Source: Inquilinus sp. KBS0705 (GTDB lineage: Bacteria > Bacteroidota > Bacteroidia > Sphingobacteriales > Sphingobacteriaceae). From it: DNA of 64,000 nucleotides. A model generated the notes under the pieces. The model saw only the letters and a program-made list of their open reading frames with translations, ran no database searches and was not told the origin of the DNA. Location: assembly GCA_005938025.2 (NCBI GenBank), contig VCCI02000001.1:1240001-1304000 (forward strand), in the 5' to 3' direction. Shown here one piece after another: positions 1 to 9,181 of the stretch; positions within the stretch are counted from its first letter, which is position 1, and each line of letters begins with the position of its first letter. The position numbers were made by a program, and so were the translations under genes.

Positions 1-1481
1 GCTGAATCTCTACCACATGATTTTTTTGGTCGATGGTGGTGTTATCATACTTTACATCAAATGCCTCGTAGGCCAGTGTTAAGCCATGTACCGTTTCGGC
101 TTGCGACTCCACCCTAAGGTCAAAATCACCGGCATCATGCCACGCACCACGGTTTAGCAGCGGCACATTATCACCGGGCTTGTATTGCGTAAGCGTGCTG
201 TGTCCTTGTATATAACCATCAAAATGGTTCGAGTCTATTGGTGCCATGCGGGCATCGTCCATATGGCACAGGCCATGCCATACCCTATATTTTTCGTTTA
301 CACGCATGTGGCACATCTGCGCCGGAAGGAAATAAGCCAGCGTAGGCTGCCACACATCGTTTTTAAACACATCCTTATTTATCTGAAAGGGCTCGGTTTG
401 GTAGTTACCATAACGCACCACATACATGCCGGGGGCTGTTATTTTTGTAAAGTCCAGTTGCAGGTAATGGTATCTTAAAAAGTTACCCCATTCGGCAGGT
501 ATAGCCTTTAATGCGGTTACAAAGCCGCCATTTTCATCAATGCGTAATAACGATGCAGGCAGCCGTTTTTTATCGTTCTTGTCCAGTTCGATAACGGCAA
601 TTTTTTGCTGCGCCGGGTGATAGCCCACCTGCGATACCTGCACCACCGGCGATGATAGCCAGCCTTCAACCGCGTTTGGTGTAACCAGCCACTCTATGGC
701 GTTTTTGGTGGCACCTTTAGCTATTAACGATCGTACTACAAACCAACCGTTATTGTGCTTTGCACGCCCGTCTAACAGCTCCAAATTACCCGGCGATACG
801 TTTTCAATGGTCATGCGTTGCAGGGCCACTTCGGGGGCTATGGTTAGTTTTTTGCCTGCAGCAATGGGTTTAACTTGTGTTTCCCCTTCTTTATCTTTAT
901 AAACATCCTCGCTGGATTGCTGCATGAATATGCCAAACTGCTTATCCATGTAGTACGATTTGCCAAACAATATCCCCGGATAAAGCTCGAAGTTAAAACC
1001 AACCTTCCCTATCCACTCATCCGGCAGGGGTTTATCTAAATCCACAATGATTTTAAACGATTTGCCGGCCGGCAACACTCTGATGTTATAAGCGAAATTC
1101 AGATCAGGGTAAATTATCGGGTTAAAGCCCTTGCGGTTGATCTCCTGGTTCGGGAATTCCATACGCACGCTTACCTCGCCGGTTGCCTTGTTAACTACGC
1201 GTTTGCCCACCTTGGGTATAGGCGCCCATTGCCCGGGTGTGGGCTCTAACCTAATATCGCCATTGGTGGCAACACGCTGCCCGTTTTGAATAACCCCAAC
1301 CCCGCCCTGGTGACCTTCGGGATAAAAATCGTGCGCAAGCATAACGTTTACTCCTTTATATTCAAGGTACTCCTGGTTGTTTAATACCATTTTGCCTGCG
1401 TTACCGGCAGTTTGTGCAAATGAACCATGCCACAAAAAGCAGCATATACAAAGGGCGGTTAAAGTAAATTTAAGTTTCATA
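1..1481 (-). CDS. Secreted glycoside hydrolase family 9 glycanase, N-terminal part (runs off the window)
   Basis: An open frame starts with ATG at 1481 and continues past position 1, giving about 493 residues. The first 22 residues form a signal peptide ending in GSFAQ, so the protein is exported. Around residues 283-375 a stretch beginning VSQVGYHP resembles the Ig-like domain that precedes many GH9 catalytic domains. It is followed by FLPAQMCHMRV, YRVWHGLCHMDD and, near residue 445, GAWHDAGDFDLR, which matches the GH9 motif with the DAGD aspartates (known in the family to include the catalytic base). The catalytic Glu near the C terminus lies outside the window. GH9 enzymes cleave beta-glucans such as cellulose or related glycans. 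Substrate cannot be read from this part. GH9 membership is judged by motif only. Confidence 0.8.
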
Positions 1482-1707
1482 TAACGGTAAGGGTTTAAAA
1501 ATTGGCAGCCTGAACGGCATAAGTTTAACGGCCTAAATTACATTTTTAATAGGCCCGGCGGCTAATAGAATTTTATCATTTTAACATATATTTTAATTAA
1601 TGAGTTATAATAGTATCAGTTGTGTTATTTAGTATTTAAATAAATATAATTCACCAAACCACAGGTATATATGTATCTTAGTTTATTAAAATAAACCTAA
1701 AAATCTC

Positions 1708-2232
1708 ATGAAAAAGTTATTACTATTTACTGCCCTGGCGGTTTTTGCCTGCAGTACCGTTTTTGCACAAATAACAAAAGATCAAACCGTTGCGGAGTGG
1801 ACACGCGCCAAAGCCTACACCAAAGCTTACCTTGATGCCATGCCTGCTGACGGCTTTACTTTTAAGGCAACACCCGAAGTGCGCACATTTGCCGGACAAA
1901 TGTTACACCTTGCGGACGCTAATTACTTTTTTGTAGGCTCGGCAAGCGGTAAAGCAAGCCCCATTGGCCAAACATCGGTAGAGAAAACTGTGGCACAAAC
2001 TAAAGAAGCCACTACAAAGGCTGTATTAGATAGCTACGATTATGCCATTGCCGCCATACAAGGTATGACAGACGCGCAAATGCAGGAAATAACCACCTTT
2101 GGCAAGGACATGAAAGTTGCCAAAGGCTTAATATTAGCCAAAGGTTTCGAGCACCAAACACATCACCGCGGGCAGGCTACCATTTACCTGCGCTTAAAAG
2201 GTGTTACCCCGCCGCCCGAAATGCTGTTTTAA
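1708..2232 (+). CDS. Exported DinB-like (DinB_2 superfamily) four-helix protein
   Basis: 174 residues with a clear signal peptide (MKKLLLFTALAVFACSTVFAQ), so the mature protein is probably periplasmic. The rest has the helical layout of the DinB/YfiT-like superfamily: a first His in GQMLHLADANY and a C-terminal EHQTHHRGQATIYLR, corresponding to the His triad that binds a divalent metal in this fold. Members include thiol-dependent transferases, but most have no known reaction, and none is assigned here. It stands alone between the divergent GH9 gene and the metE unit and is followed by its own terminator hairpin at 2258-2292. Not to be confused with DNA polymerase IV, which is also called DinB. 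Confidence 0.75.
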   Translation: MKKLLLFTALAVFACSTVFAQITKDQTVAEWTRAKAYTKAYLDAMPADGFTFKATPEVRTFAGQMLHLADANYFFVGSASGKASPIGQTSVEKTVAQTKEATTKAVLDSYDYAIAAIQGMTDAQMQEITTFGKDMKVAKGLILAKGFEHQTHHRGQATIYLRLKGVTPPPEMLF

Positions 2233-2257
2233 TACTTACCACTATTTAACAATAGCC

Positions 2258-2292
2258 AAAATAGCCGCAAAACTTTGCGGCTATTTTGTTTT
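2258..2292 (+). terminator. Rho-independent terminator after the DinB-like gene
   Basis: A perfect inverted repeat, AAAATAGCCGCAAA paired with TTTGCGGCTATTTT, has a very short loop and is followed by GTTTT. It lies 26 bp after the stop codon of the DinB-like gene. Confidence 0.85.
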
Positions 2293-2344
2293 AATGGCTT
2301 TTACATATAAAAAACCTACATTTACAGCAGTTCTTTACTTTATT

Positions 2345-2525
2345 TCGCAGTGAGGTTTTTGGGATTATATCCCGGAATTAAAAAGGAACCGTGTGTAAAT
2401 CACGGGCTGTCGCGCAACTGTAAGTAACACAAAGGTTATTGCCTTCACCCAATATGTCCATTGTCTTTTTTATAAGAGATGAGAAGGACGGCAATAATGT
2501 TACAAGCCAGGATACTTGCCCCATT
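2345..2525 (+). ncRNA. Cobalamin (B12) riboswitch aptamer upstream of metE
   Basis: The conserved landmarks of the cobalamin riboswitch occur in order: GAGGTTTTTGGG near 2352, AAAAAGGAACCGTGTG near 2380-2395, the core GCGCAACTGTAA at 2412-2423, and the B12 box AAGCCAGGATACTTGCC ending at 2520. The downstream gene is metE, the cobalamin-independent methionine synthase, a well-known target that is shut off when adenosylcobalamin is available. This suggests the organism can import or make B12 and has a MetH as the alternative enzyme. Confidence 0.93.
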
Positions 2526-2535
2526 GTTTAAGACA

Positions 2536-2633
2536 ATGCTTTCGCGTTTTGAAGCAGTAGTCAGAGGAAAAGGATATGCGTAGCCCATGCTATTGTATAT
2601 GCTTGGCCTTTTATTACCCATTCCCGAAAGCAT
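2536..2633 (+). promoter_or_regulatory. Putative expression platform of the B12 riboswitch
   Basis: Downstream of the B12 box, ATGCTTTCG (2536-2544) and CGAAAGCAT (2625-2633) form a perfect 9-bp inverted repeat about 80 nt apart, ending just before the AAGGAG at 2646-2651. There is no U-run terminator between aptamer and gene, so control of ribosome access is more likely than termination; this is inference. A local hairpin (CATTGT/ACAATG, 2522-2538) overlaps the left arm and could compete with it. Confidence 0.4.
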
Positions 2634-2665
2634 ACCGAAAACCGTAAGGAGCATTAATTTAATTA

Positions 2666-4996
2666 ATGTTTTACCAAACAAGTTTTATGCGTATGCTCAA
2701 AAACAATCTCGGGTACCCTCGTGTTGGTACCCACCGTCAACTCAAAAAAGCCTGTGAACAGTACTGGGCAGGCAAAATTAACAGCGACGAATTATTTACA
2801 GTCGCACGTACTATTCGTAAACAAAACTGGCAAACCCAAATTGATGCCGGTGTCGACCTTATTCCCTGTAACGATTTTAGCTTTTACGACCATGTGTTAG
2901 ATGCCTCGCTGATGCTTGGGGCTATACCACCACGGTTTACACCGGTATTGGCTAAAAACAAAGGCAATACCGAGACCGACCTGTACTTTGCCATGGCAAG
3001 GGGTTACCAAAAAGATGGGCTGGACATAACCGCTATGGAAATGACCAAGTGGTTTGATACCAACTACCATTACATTGTACCCGAGTTTACCAAAGATCAA
3101 ACTTTCAGGTTGTTTTCTGATAAGGTGTTTGAGGAATTTAACTTTGCTAAGCAGGTAACAGGTGTTACCCCTAAACCGGTATTAATTGGCCCGTTGAGCT
3201 ACCTTTTGCTGGGTAAAGAAAAAGAAGCCGGCTTTAATAAGATTGACCTTATTAAAAAGCTTGTACCGGTATACGTGGAGGTATTAAAACGCCTTAAAAG
3301 CCTTGGCGCCGAATGGGTGCAGTTAGATGAGCCTTTTTTGGTGTTAGACCTATCTGTTAAAGAAAAAGAGGCCTTCACCTACGCCTATGCCGAGATCAGA
3401 AAACAATGCCCCGACCTGAAAATATTGCTGGCTACCTATTTTGAAAGCCTGCATCAAAATACGGGCTTAGCGGTAAACCTACCGGTAAACGCACTGCACA
3501 TTGACCTGGTAAGGGCGCCAAAACAACTGGATGAAGTGTTAAAGCTTATCCCGGATAAACTGATGCTTTCTTTAGGGGTGGTTGATGGCCGCAACATTTG
3601 GAAAAATGATTACATGCGCGCTACAGCGCATATAAAAAAGGCCATAGCGGTTATTGGCATTGATAGGGTAATGATAGCGCCCTCTTCATCGCTATTGCAC
3701 ACCCCTTTTGACCTTGACCTGGAAACAACCATCAACCCGGAGATAAAAAATTGGATGGCTTTTGCTAAACAAAAGTTAAATGAACTGAACGATCTTGATC
3801 AGATCATCAACGGCAATAATGCCTTAATGCAGGCCAATCTGCAGGCCGTATCCAGCCGTAACTTGTCTAAACTGATACATAAGCAGGCCATTAAACAGCG
3901 CGTCGCTGCTATTACTGATGCAGACGCCAGTCGTATAAGCGAGTTTAACATCAGGCAAAAAGTGCAGCAGCAAAAATTTAAGCTGCCGCTCTTCCCTACT
4001 ACTACTATTGGCTCGTTCCCGCAAACGGATGATATACGCCAGCTGAGGGCCAAATTAAAAAAGAACGAAATTAGCGGGGATGATTACGATAAAGCAATAG
4101 AAAAAGCCACGATAGCTGCCATTAGCTGGCAGGAAGATATTGGGCTGGATGTATTGGTGCACGGCGAGTTTGAACGTAACGATATGGTGGAGTATTTTGG
4201 CGAACGGCTGGACGGCTTTTTGTTTACCAAAAACGGTTGGGTGCAAAGCTATGGAAGCCGTTGTGTTAAGCCACCTGTTATTTATGGTGATATTTGCCGC
4301 CCCGAGGATATGACCGTTAGGTGGAGTGCCTTTGCGCAGGCAAATACCAAAAAAATGATGAAGGGTATGTTAACCGGGCCGGTAACCATTTTGCAATGGT
4401 CATTCGTGCGCGATGATCAGCCACGGTCAGAAACCACCAACCAGATAGCCTTAGCCATTCGGGATGAAGTGGTAGCCTTAGAAAAAGCAGGCATACAAAT
4501 GATACAGATAGATGAACCCGCCATACGCGAGGGCCTGCCCCTGCGCAAGGCAGACTGGGCTGCCTACTTGGATTGGGCCGTAAAGGCCTTCCGTATATCG
4601 GCAAGCGGCGTGCAGGATGTAACGCAAATACACACCCACATGTGCTACAGCGAGTTTAATGATATAATTAAACATATAGCCGATATGGATGCCGATGTGA
4701 TCACGATAGAAACGTCCCGATCGCAAATGGAGCTGCTAGAGGCTTTTGCCGATTTTAAATATCCGGCCGAAATAGGCCCTGGTGTTTATGATATACACTC
4801 GCCACGCGTGCCTACTGTAACAGAGATGGTAGATCTGTTAAAAAAAGCAGCCGATAAACTGCCCGTAACCAATATATGGGTAAACCCCGACTGCGGTTTA
4901 AAAACACGCAAATGGGCCGAAACCGAAACCGCGCTTGCCAACATGGTACAGGCAGCTAAACAGGCACGGTTAATTTATACCGAACAACTTATATAA
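2666..4996 (+). CDS. metE: Cobalamin-independent methionine synthase MetE
   Basis: Transfers the methyl group from 5-methyltetrahydrofolate (polyglutamate) to homocysteine, the last step of methionine synthesis, in the cytoplasm. The 776-residue length is typical. The N-terminal domain begins with NNLGYPRVG and the C-terminal catalytic barrel carries the zinc ligands His658 and Cys660 (HTHMCYS), Glu682 (IETSRS) and Cys743 (NPDCGLKTRKW). Start choice: ATG 2666 lies 14 nt after AAGGAG, but the family usually starts a few residues before NNLGYPR, so ATG 2687 or 2693 is also possible. The gene is preceded by a cobalamin riboswitch and followed by a terminator at 5008-5035, so it is a single-gene unit. 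Confidence 0.97.
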   Translation: MFYQTSFMRMLKNNLGYPRVGTHRQLKKACEQYWAGKINSDELFTVARTIRKQNWQTQIDAGVDLIPCNDFSFYDHVLDASLMLGAIPPRFTPVLAKNKGNTETDLYFAMARGYQKDGLDITAMEMTKWFDTNYHYIVPEFTKDQTFRLFSDKVFEEFNFAKQVTGVTPKPVLIGPLSYLLLGKEKEAGFNKIDLIKKLVPVYVEVLKRLKSLGAEWVQLDEPFLVLDLSVKEKEAFTYAYAEIRKQCPDLKILLATYFESLHQNTGLAVNLPVNALHIDLVRAPKQLDEVLKLIPDKLMLSLGVVDGRNIWKNDYMRATAHIKKAIAVIGIDRVMIAPSSSLLHTPFDLDLETTINPEIKNWMAFAKQKLNELNDLDQIINGNNALMQANLQAVSSRNLSKLIHKQAIKQRVAAITDADASRISEFNIRQKVQQQKFKLPLFPTTTIGSFPQTDDIRQLRAKLKKNEISGDDYDKAIEKATIAAISWQEDIGLDVLVHGEFERNDMVEYFGERLDGFLFTKNGWVQSYGSRCVKPPVIYGDICRPEDMTVRWSAFAQANTKKMMKGMLTGPVTILQWSFVRDDQPRSETTNQIALAIRDEVVALEKAGIQMIQIDEPAIREGLPLRKADWAAYLDWAVKAFRISASGVQDVTQIHTHMCYSEFNDIIKHIADMDADVITIETSRSQMELLEAFADFKYPAEIGPGVYDIHSPRVPTVTEMVDLLKKAADKLPVTNIWVNPDCGLKTRKWAETETALANMVQAAKQARLIYTEQLI

Positions 4997-5007
4997 TAAC
5001 AAACCTT

Positions 5008-5035
5008 AGCCGTGCAGGTAAACTGCACGGCTTTT
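5008..5035 (+). terminator. Terminator after metE
   Basis: The inverted repeat AGCCGTGCAG / CTGCACGGCT with a 4-5-nt loop is followed by TTTT, 11 bp after the metE stop codon. Confidence 0.8.
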
Positions 5036-5046
5036 AAGTAACACCT

Positions 5047-5430
5047 ATGGACATTGAAGAAAGAATAAAATTATCCGAAACACGCATATTTAAAGCGGTT
5101 TTCCCAAACACCACCAATCATTACGATACGCTATTTGGCGGCACTGCCATGCACATGATGGACGAGGTTGCCTTTATTACCGCTACGCGTTTTACCCGCA
5201 AACGAATGGTTACCGTATCGTCGGACAGGATTGACTTTACAAGGCCGATAGCAGCCGGAACTATAATAGAGCTTATTGGCAAGGTGGCCCACATTGGCAA
5301 TACCAGCCTTAAAATATCAGTAGATATTTTTGTAGAAGAAATGTACTCGTTTGACAGGGAGAAAGCCATTACCGGCACATTTACCTTTGTAGCTATTGAT
5401 GAAAATAAACAAGCTATAAAAGTTATTTAA
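5047..5430 (+). CDS. Acyl-CoA thioesterase, hotdog fold (YciA/BFIT-like)
   Basis: 127 residues, the size of a single hotdog domain. The segment NHYDTLFGGTAMHMMDEVAFITATRF (residues about 24-49) has the family pattern of a conserved Asn/His region, GG, and a catalytic acidic residue on the central helix. DRIDFTRPIAAGTIIELIGKV is the typical following strand pair. These enzymes hydrolyse acyl-CoAs to free acids and CoA in the cytoplasm, usually as hexamers. Chain-length preference cannot be read. The gene begins only 12 bp after the metE terminator, so it must have its own promoter or depend on read-through. Confidence 0.85.
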   Translation: MDIEERIKLSETRIFKAVFPNTTNHYDTLFGGTAMHMMDEVAFITATRFTRKRMVTVSSDRIDFTRPIAAGTIIELIGKVAHIGNTSLKISVDIFVEEMYSFDREKAITGTFTFVAIDENKQAIKVI

Positions 5431-5476
5431 TTATAAAAAGATTTGCTTTTGCTAAAATAATTAGCATTTTTGTTAA

Positions 5477-6757
5477 GTGAATCAAAACTCAATAGCGGTA
5501 CAAACCGAAGCCCGTGTGCTGTTTGTAGATATGAACAGTTACTTTGCGCGTTGCGAGCAGCAGGCCAACTTTTGGCTGCGCGGCCGCCCCGTAGGTGTTT
5601 GCGTTTATACCGGTAAGTACGGCTGTGTAATATCACTATCTACCGAAGCTAAAGAGCGTGGTTTAAAGGCGGGTATGCGTTTAAACGATGCTATGGCGCT
5701 TTGCCCCGACCTGGTGCCGGTAGAAAGCAACCCGGCACGTTACCGTGAGTATCATACCAAAATAATTAACGTTTTACGCGAGTACTGCAACGATGTTGTG
5801 CCCAAAAGTATAGACGAAGCTATCATCAACCTGAGTAACTACGACCATGTAGACCCCATGAAAATAGCCATGAGTATTAAGGATGATATCCTGAAAAAGG
5901 TTGGCGACTGGCTGACCTGTTCGGTTGGGATAGCGCCTAATGCCTTTTTGGCCAAGCTGGCCTCTGTTAGGGGTAAAAAGCGCAATGGCTTAATGATGAT
6001 AACGCCGCAAAATATCGATTCGGTTTTGGGTGAGTTAAAACTTGGCGATTTGCCGGGTATTGGGTCAAACATGTCTTATAGGTTAGAGCGGGCTGGTATA
6101 AACACGCCCCTGCAAATGCGTTACGCCACACCACAACGCTTAAAGGCCATTTTTAAAAGTATAGATGGTATTTATTGGCATTACCGGCTAAATTTTATCG
6201 AAACCAATATAACCGCCCACGATTATAAAGGCATGCAGGCCATGCGCCAGATCTCTGCCGAAAAGCGTAAAAACATCAACTATATAGATCAGTTGTTTAT
6301 GACGCTTTGCCTTACGCTGGAGAAACGGATGGTGCATCATAAATTTTATTGTAAATCGGTGGGGTTTACCGCCCGTTATGTAGATGGCAGCCGCTGGGAT
6401 GATGCCTTTACCGTAAGTACCCCTGTGCAGGATGCCATCAGCTTAATGCGGATGATACGCATACGCATTGCCAAATTTGAACAGCTTAATAGCACCGGCC
6501 CGGTAATGAATACTGAAATAAGCCAAATGCGGGTGGCCGTTACCAACTTTGTTAATAATGGCAATATGCTGTACAGCTTGTTTGAAGATATGGACCGGAA
6601 GGAAACCGCGCTTAAAACCATGCACGAGATAAAAGATAAGTTTGGATCTGACAAGCTGATACGAGCGGTAGAGATGACGGATGGCAAAGTAATAAAAGAT
6701 GTAATTGGTTTTGGCTCGGTAAAGGACCTGAGCGATCTGGATTATAAAACTGCCTGA
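5477..6757 (+). CDS. Y-family (translesion) DNA polymerase, DinB/UmuC-like
   Basis: 426 residues from a GTG start; no ATG lies upstream of the conserved first motif, so GTG is the likely start. The palm has VLFVDMNSYFARCEQQ (Asp18, first metal ligand) and KSIDEA (Ser111-Glu114, the catalytic Asp-Glu pair). KYGCVISLSTEAKERGLKAGM forms the finger region and LGDLPGIGSNMSYRLERAGI the helix-hairpin-helix thumb, followed by a little-finger domain. Such enzymes copy past damaged bases with low fidelity. The architecture fits polymerase IV, but the motifs are diverged enough that an UmuC-like role is possible. No umuD or lexA is adjacent. A promoter-like CATTTTTG box lies at 5465-5472, just upstream of the start. 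Confidence 0.85.
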   Translation: MNQNSIAVQTEARVLFVDMNSYFARCEQQANFWLRGRPVGVCVYTGKYGCVISLSTEAKERGLKAGMRLNDAMALCPDLVPVESNPARYREYHTKIINVLREYCNDVVPKSIDEAIINLSNYDHVDPMKIAMSIKDDILKKVGDWLTCSVGIAPNAFLAKLASVRGKKRNGLMMITPQNIDSVLGELKLGDLPGIGSNMSYRLERAGINTPLQMRYATPQRLKAIFKSIDGIYWHYRLNFIETNITAHDYKGMQAMRQISAEKRKNINYIDQLFMTLCLTLEKRMVHHKFYCKSVGFTARYVDGSRWDDAFTVSTPVQDAISLMRMIRIRIAKFEQLNSTGPVMNTEISQMRVAVTNFVNNGNMLYSLFEDMDRKETALKTMHEIKDKFGSDKLIRAVEMTDGKVIKDVIGFGSVKDLSDLDYKTA

Positions 6758-6838
6758 GTTTATTACAACAACCCAAGCATTAAATTGGTTGCTTGAGCAG
6801 AAAAAGCGTGTATATTAGTATCGTTATACACATTGCTA

Positions 6839-8470
6839 ATGCCCCCACTTTTACGCCGTATGAACCCTTTTTTTTACCAAAAGCTATTTATACCCGCCTT
6901 TATTGCCATACTTGGCCTGTCGCGCTGTCACAGCGAAAAAAATATTGCTCCACAGGTTAAAGACACCATTAAAATTGGGCAGGTAGCAGCAAGCGATGCC
7001 GGGCTTACCCCGCTTAAAAATATGTTTGGCGTAAATAGCTATGAGTGGAACTTTTTAGAGAACCCCGCCGCCCCTAACGACCGTAACCATATTTACGAGG
7101 CCAATATGACCCTTATTAAAAGCTTTAGCGCGGTAAGGCATTACATGAACTGGAACCAACTGGAGAACACGCAGGGCGATTACACCTATAACCCCACCAA
7201 CAGGGGTAGCTGGTATTATGATGTAATATACGCCCGCTGCAAAGCAGACGGCATATTGGTGCTGGCCGATATGAAAAACCTGCCTGAATGGATGATGAAC
7301 AGCTACCCTGCCGACCAGCGGGATGACGAAAACACACCTGTGTATTTCGGTGCTAATAAAAGCCTGCCCAAATCATACCTGGTACAAGCTCAAACGGCAT
7401 TTCAGTTTGCTGCGCGCTATGGCTACAATATCGCTGTAACGCCATCGCTGGTAAAGGCAAACACTAAACCCCGCTGGAACAACGACACGCCCAACCAGGT
7501 TAAAATAGGTATGGGTTTGATCAAATACATTGAATGCAATAACGAGCCCGACCGCTGGTGGAAAGGCGACAAAGCCACCCAAACACCCGAAGAATATGCC
7601 GCTAACCTGTCTGCTTTTTACGATGGGCACAAAGGTGCTTTAGGCAACAACGCGGGTGTTAAAACCGCCGACCCTAACATGATGGTAGTGATGGGTGGTT
7701 TGGCCACAGCCGATGCCAAATATGTACAGCGTGTTATCGACTGGTGTAAAAAGAACCGCGGCTACCGCCCCAACGGAAAGGTTAACTTATGCTTTGATGT
7801 GATCAATTATCACCTTTATTCTAACAATGGCAGTGTGCTTTCGCATATCAAGGCTACTACCGGCGTGGCGCCCGAGCTGTCGGAGTCGGGAAAAATTGCC
7901 GATGATTTTATGAAGGTAGCCAAAGATATACCGGTATGGGTTACCGAAACCGGGTACGATATTAACCAGGCCAGTTACCAGCATGCCCCTCCTATTGGCA
8001 CAAAGACAGAACTGATCACCCAGGCCGATTGGATATTGCGTACCTCGTTAATGTATATACGCCATGGCATTAAACGCGTGTTTTTTTACCAGTTATTTGA
8101 TGCTAACGCCGGCAGCGGCGAGCAATACGCAACATCGGGCCTTGCCGAAGGCGTAAAAATGCGGCCATCAGGCGATTATATATTACAGGTTAATAAGTTA
8201 ATGGGTAATTACGGCTATAAAGGCACCCTAAATGCCGACCCTGTTGTAGATATGTATCAGCTGGATAGCAAGTTAATGTATGTACTATCCATTCCCGATC
8301 AAAAGAACCGCAAGGCCGTTTATACGCTCGATCTGGGTAAGGCAACATCGGCTACAGTGTACACCTTAACGCCCGGCGCCAAGGAAATGAGTAAAAAAGA
8401 TATGCCCACCGCTAACGGCAAGCTCAAACTCACCGTTACCGAAACCCCCATGTTTGTGCAGGCAAAATAA
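6839..8470 (+). CDS. Putative exported clan GH-A glycoside hydrolase
   Basis: About 543 residues from ATG 6839; a TTG at 6833 and ATG at 6860 are alternatives. The N terminus is hydrophobic and ends in a Cys (GLSRC), which suggests a lipoprotein or secreted enzyme, although the lipobox is poor (Arg before the Cys). The core reads as a TIM-barrel glycosidase of clan GH-A: KYIECNNEPD contains the Asn-Glu pair of the acid/base (Glu236) and PVWVTETGYD the nucleophile (Glu370) at a strand end. The opening VRHYMNWNQLEN and PEWMMN also fit GH5/GH39-like proteins. I cannot place it in a numbered family, so the substrate is unknown. With the GH9 gene it points to polysaccharide use. Confidence 0.65.
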   Translation: MPPLLRRMNPFFYQKLFIPAFIAILGLSRCHSEKNIAPQVKDTIKIGQVAASDAGLTPLKNMFGVNSYEWNFLENPAAPNDRNHIYEANMTLIKSFSAVRHYMNWNQLENTQGDYTYNPTNRGSWYYDVIYARCKADGILVLADMKNLPEWMMNSYPADQRDDENTPVYFGANKSLPKSYLVQAQTAFQFAARYGYNIAVTPSLVKANTKPRWNNDTPNQVKIGMGLIKYIECNNEPDRWWKGDKATQTPEEYAANLSAFYDGHKGALGNNAGVKTADPNMMVVMGGLATADAKYVQRVIDWCKKNRGYRPNGKVNLCFDVINYHLYSNNGSVLSHIKATTGVAPELSESGKIADDFMKVAKDIPVWVTETGYDINQASYQHAPPIGTKTELITQADWILRTSLMYIRHGIKRVFFYQLFDANAGSGEQYATSGLAEGVKMRPSGDYILQVNKLMGNYGYKGTLNADPVVDMYQLDSKLMYVLSIPDQKNRKAVYTLDLGKATSATVYTLTPGAKEMSKKDMPTANGKLKLTVTETPMFVQAK

Positions 8471-8496
8471 GCAAAGATGTATAGTTGTGTTAAGCA

Positions 8497-8927
8497 CTAA
8501 CCTTCAGTTGTAGCCTTAACCCCTGATAGTATCGCGGCCTGGAGTATGCTGATGTTTATATCCTTTAAATGATTAAACTTAATGCAATACCCGGTAACGC
8601 TGGCCTTGCCTATTTCTTTACCATAGGTTTGGGCCAGGTAGGTCTTATCCTTAATGCCGAGGACATAAACGGATATACCGGTTTTGTTGGCGCTTAACCC
8701 GATCTGGAAAAACTCACGGGTCTTGCCATCAGCGTATTTAATGGTGTACGATCCGTAACCTATGGTAGGGTTAGTAACAGTCTTATTGTCGGCATTTTTG
8801 CCGTCATCATACCACAATTTACATCCGGGTAAACCTGTAATATGCGCGTATGCAATTCATTCATGTCGCTGCGCTTGGGCTCGGGGTGGCTGTTAAGGTA
8901 CGCTTCGATTTGATCTTGAAGGTTCAT
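8497..8927 (-). pseudogene. DUF1801 (YdhG-like) protein gene broken by a one-base frameshift
   Basis: Read from ATG 8927 the frame gives MNLQDQIEAYLNSHPEPKRS and runs to YPDVN near 8820. It then goes out of frame, while the neighbouring frame continues with LWYDDGKN, IKYADGKTREFFQIGL and ISVYVLGI down to the stop at 8497. Joining the frames gives one continuous protein of about 143 residues with the layout of DUF1801 proteins (YPDVK-LWYDDG, GYGSYTIKYADGK). A single missing A in the run GTAAATTG at about 8817-8823 would explain the shift. Either the gene is a young pseudogene or the base is a sequencing error. The function of the family is not established. Confidence 0.7.
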
Positions 8928-9115
8928 ATTAAAATTGGGTTTTTGGTTTGGCTGCTTACCTATCAAATCTCGTTTTATTTTTGGTGAAACGCTAATCCAT
9001 TCTTTCACCCCCTTCAAATTGCCATCAAATTTTATTGGCCCATTATTTAAATTAAAAAGCCGGGAAACCACAAAACGCTTTTTTTTTTCAAATTAAATTT
9101 TATATTAGTAAGCAA

Positions 9116-9181
9116 GGGGTAGCGAAAAAAAACGAAAATATCCCGCTATAGCCAACAAAAAAATGGAATAATTTACAGCGG
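9116..9181 (+). repeat. Dispersed 66-bp repeat, copy A (upstream of lepA)
   Basis: This segment matches 55001-55066 in reverse-complement orientation without gaps, with about 59 of 66 positions identical by eye. The left part is A-rich (GCGAAAAAAAACGAAAA). The right part holds CCCGCTATA and TTACAGCGG, arms of a hairpin around the fully conserved AACAAAAAAATGGAATAAT. It lies in the 421-bp gap between the DUF1801 pseudogene and lepA, in which I see no other gene. Relative to the downstream gene (lepA here, recR for the other copy) both copies have the same orientation. Confidence 0.75.

Noticed and set aside
185..902. Plus-strand frames at 185-478 and 696-902
   Set aside because: They are antisense to the open GH9 gene, which has a signal peptide and family motifs.
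2445..2681. A 78-codon frame on the minus strand over the metE leader
   Set aside because: It lies on top of the cobalamin riboswitch and its product has no recognisable features.
8760..9071. The upstream 103-codon frame as an independent gene
   Set aside because: Its first 48 residues look non-coding and its last residues are the out-of-frame continuation after the DUF1801 shift.
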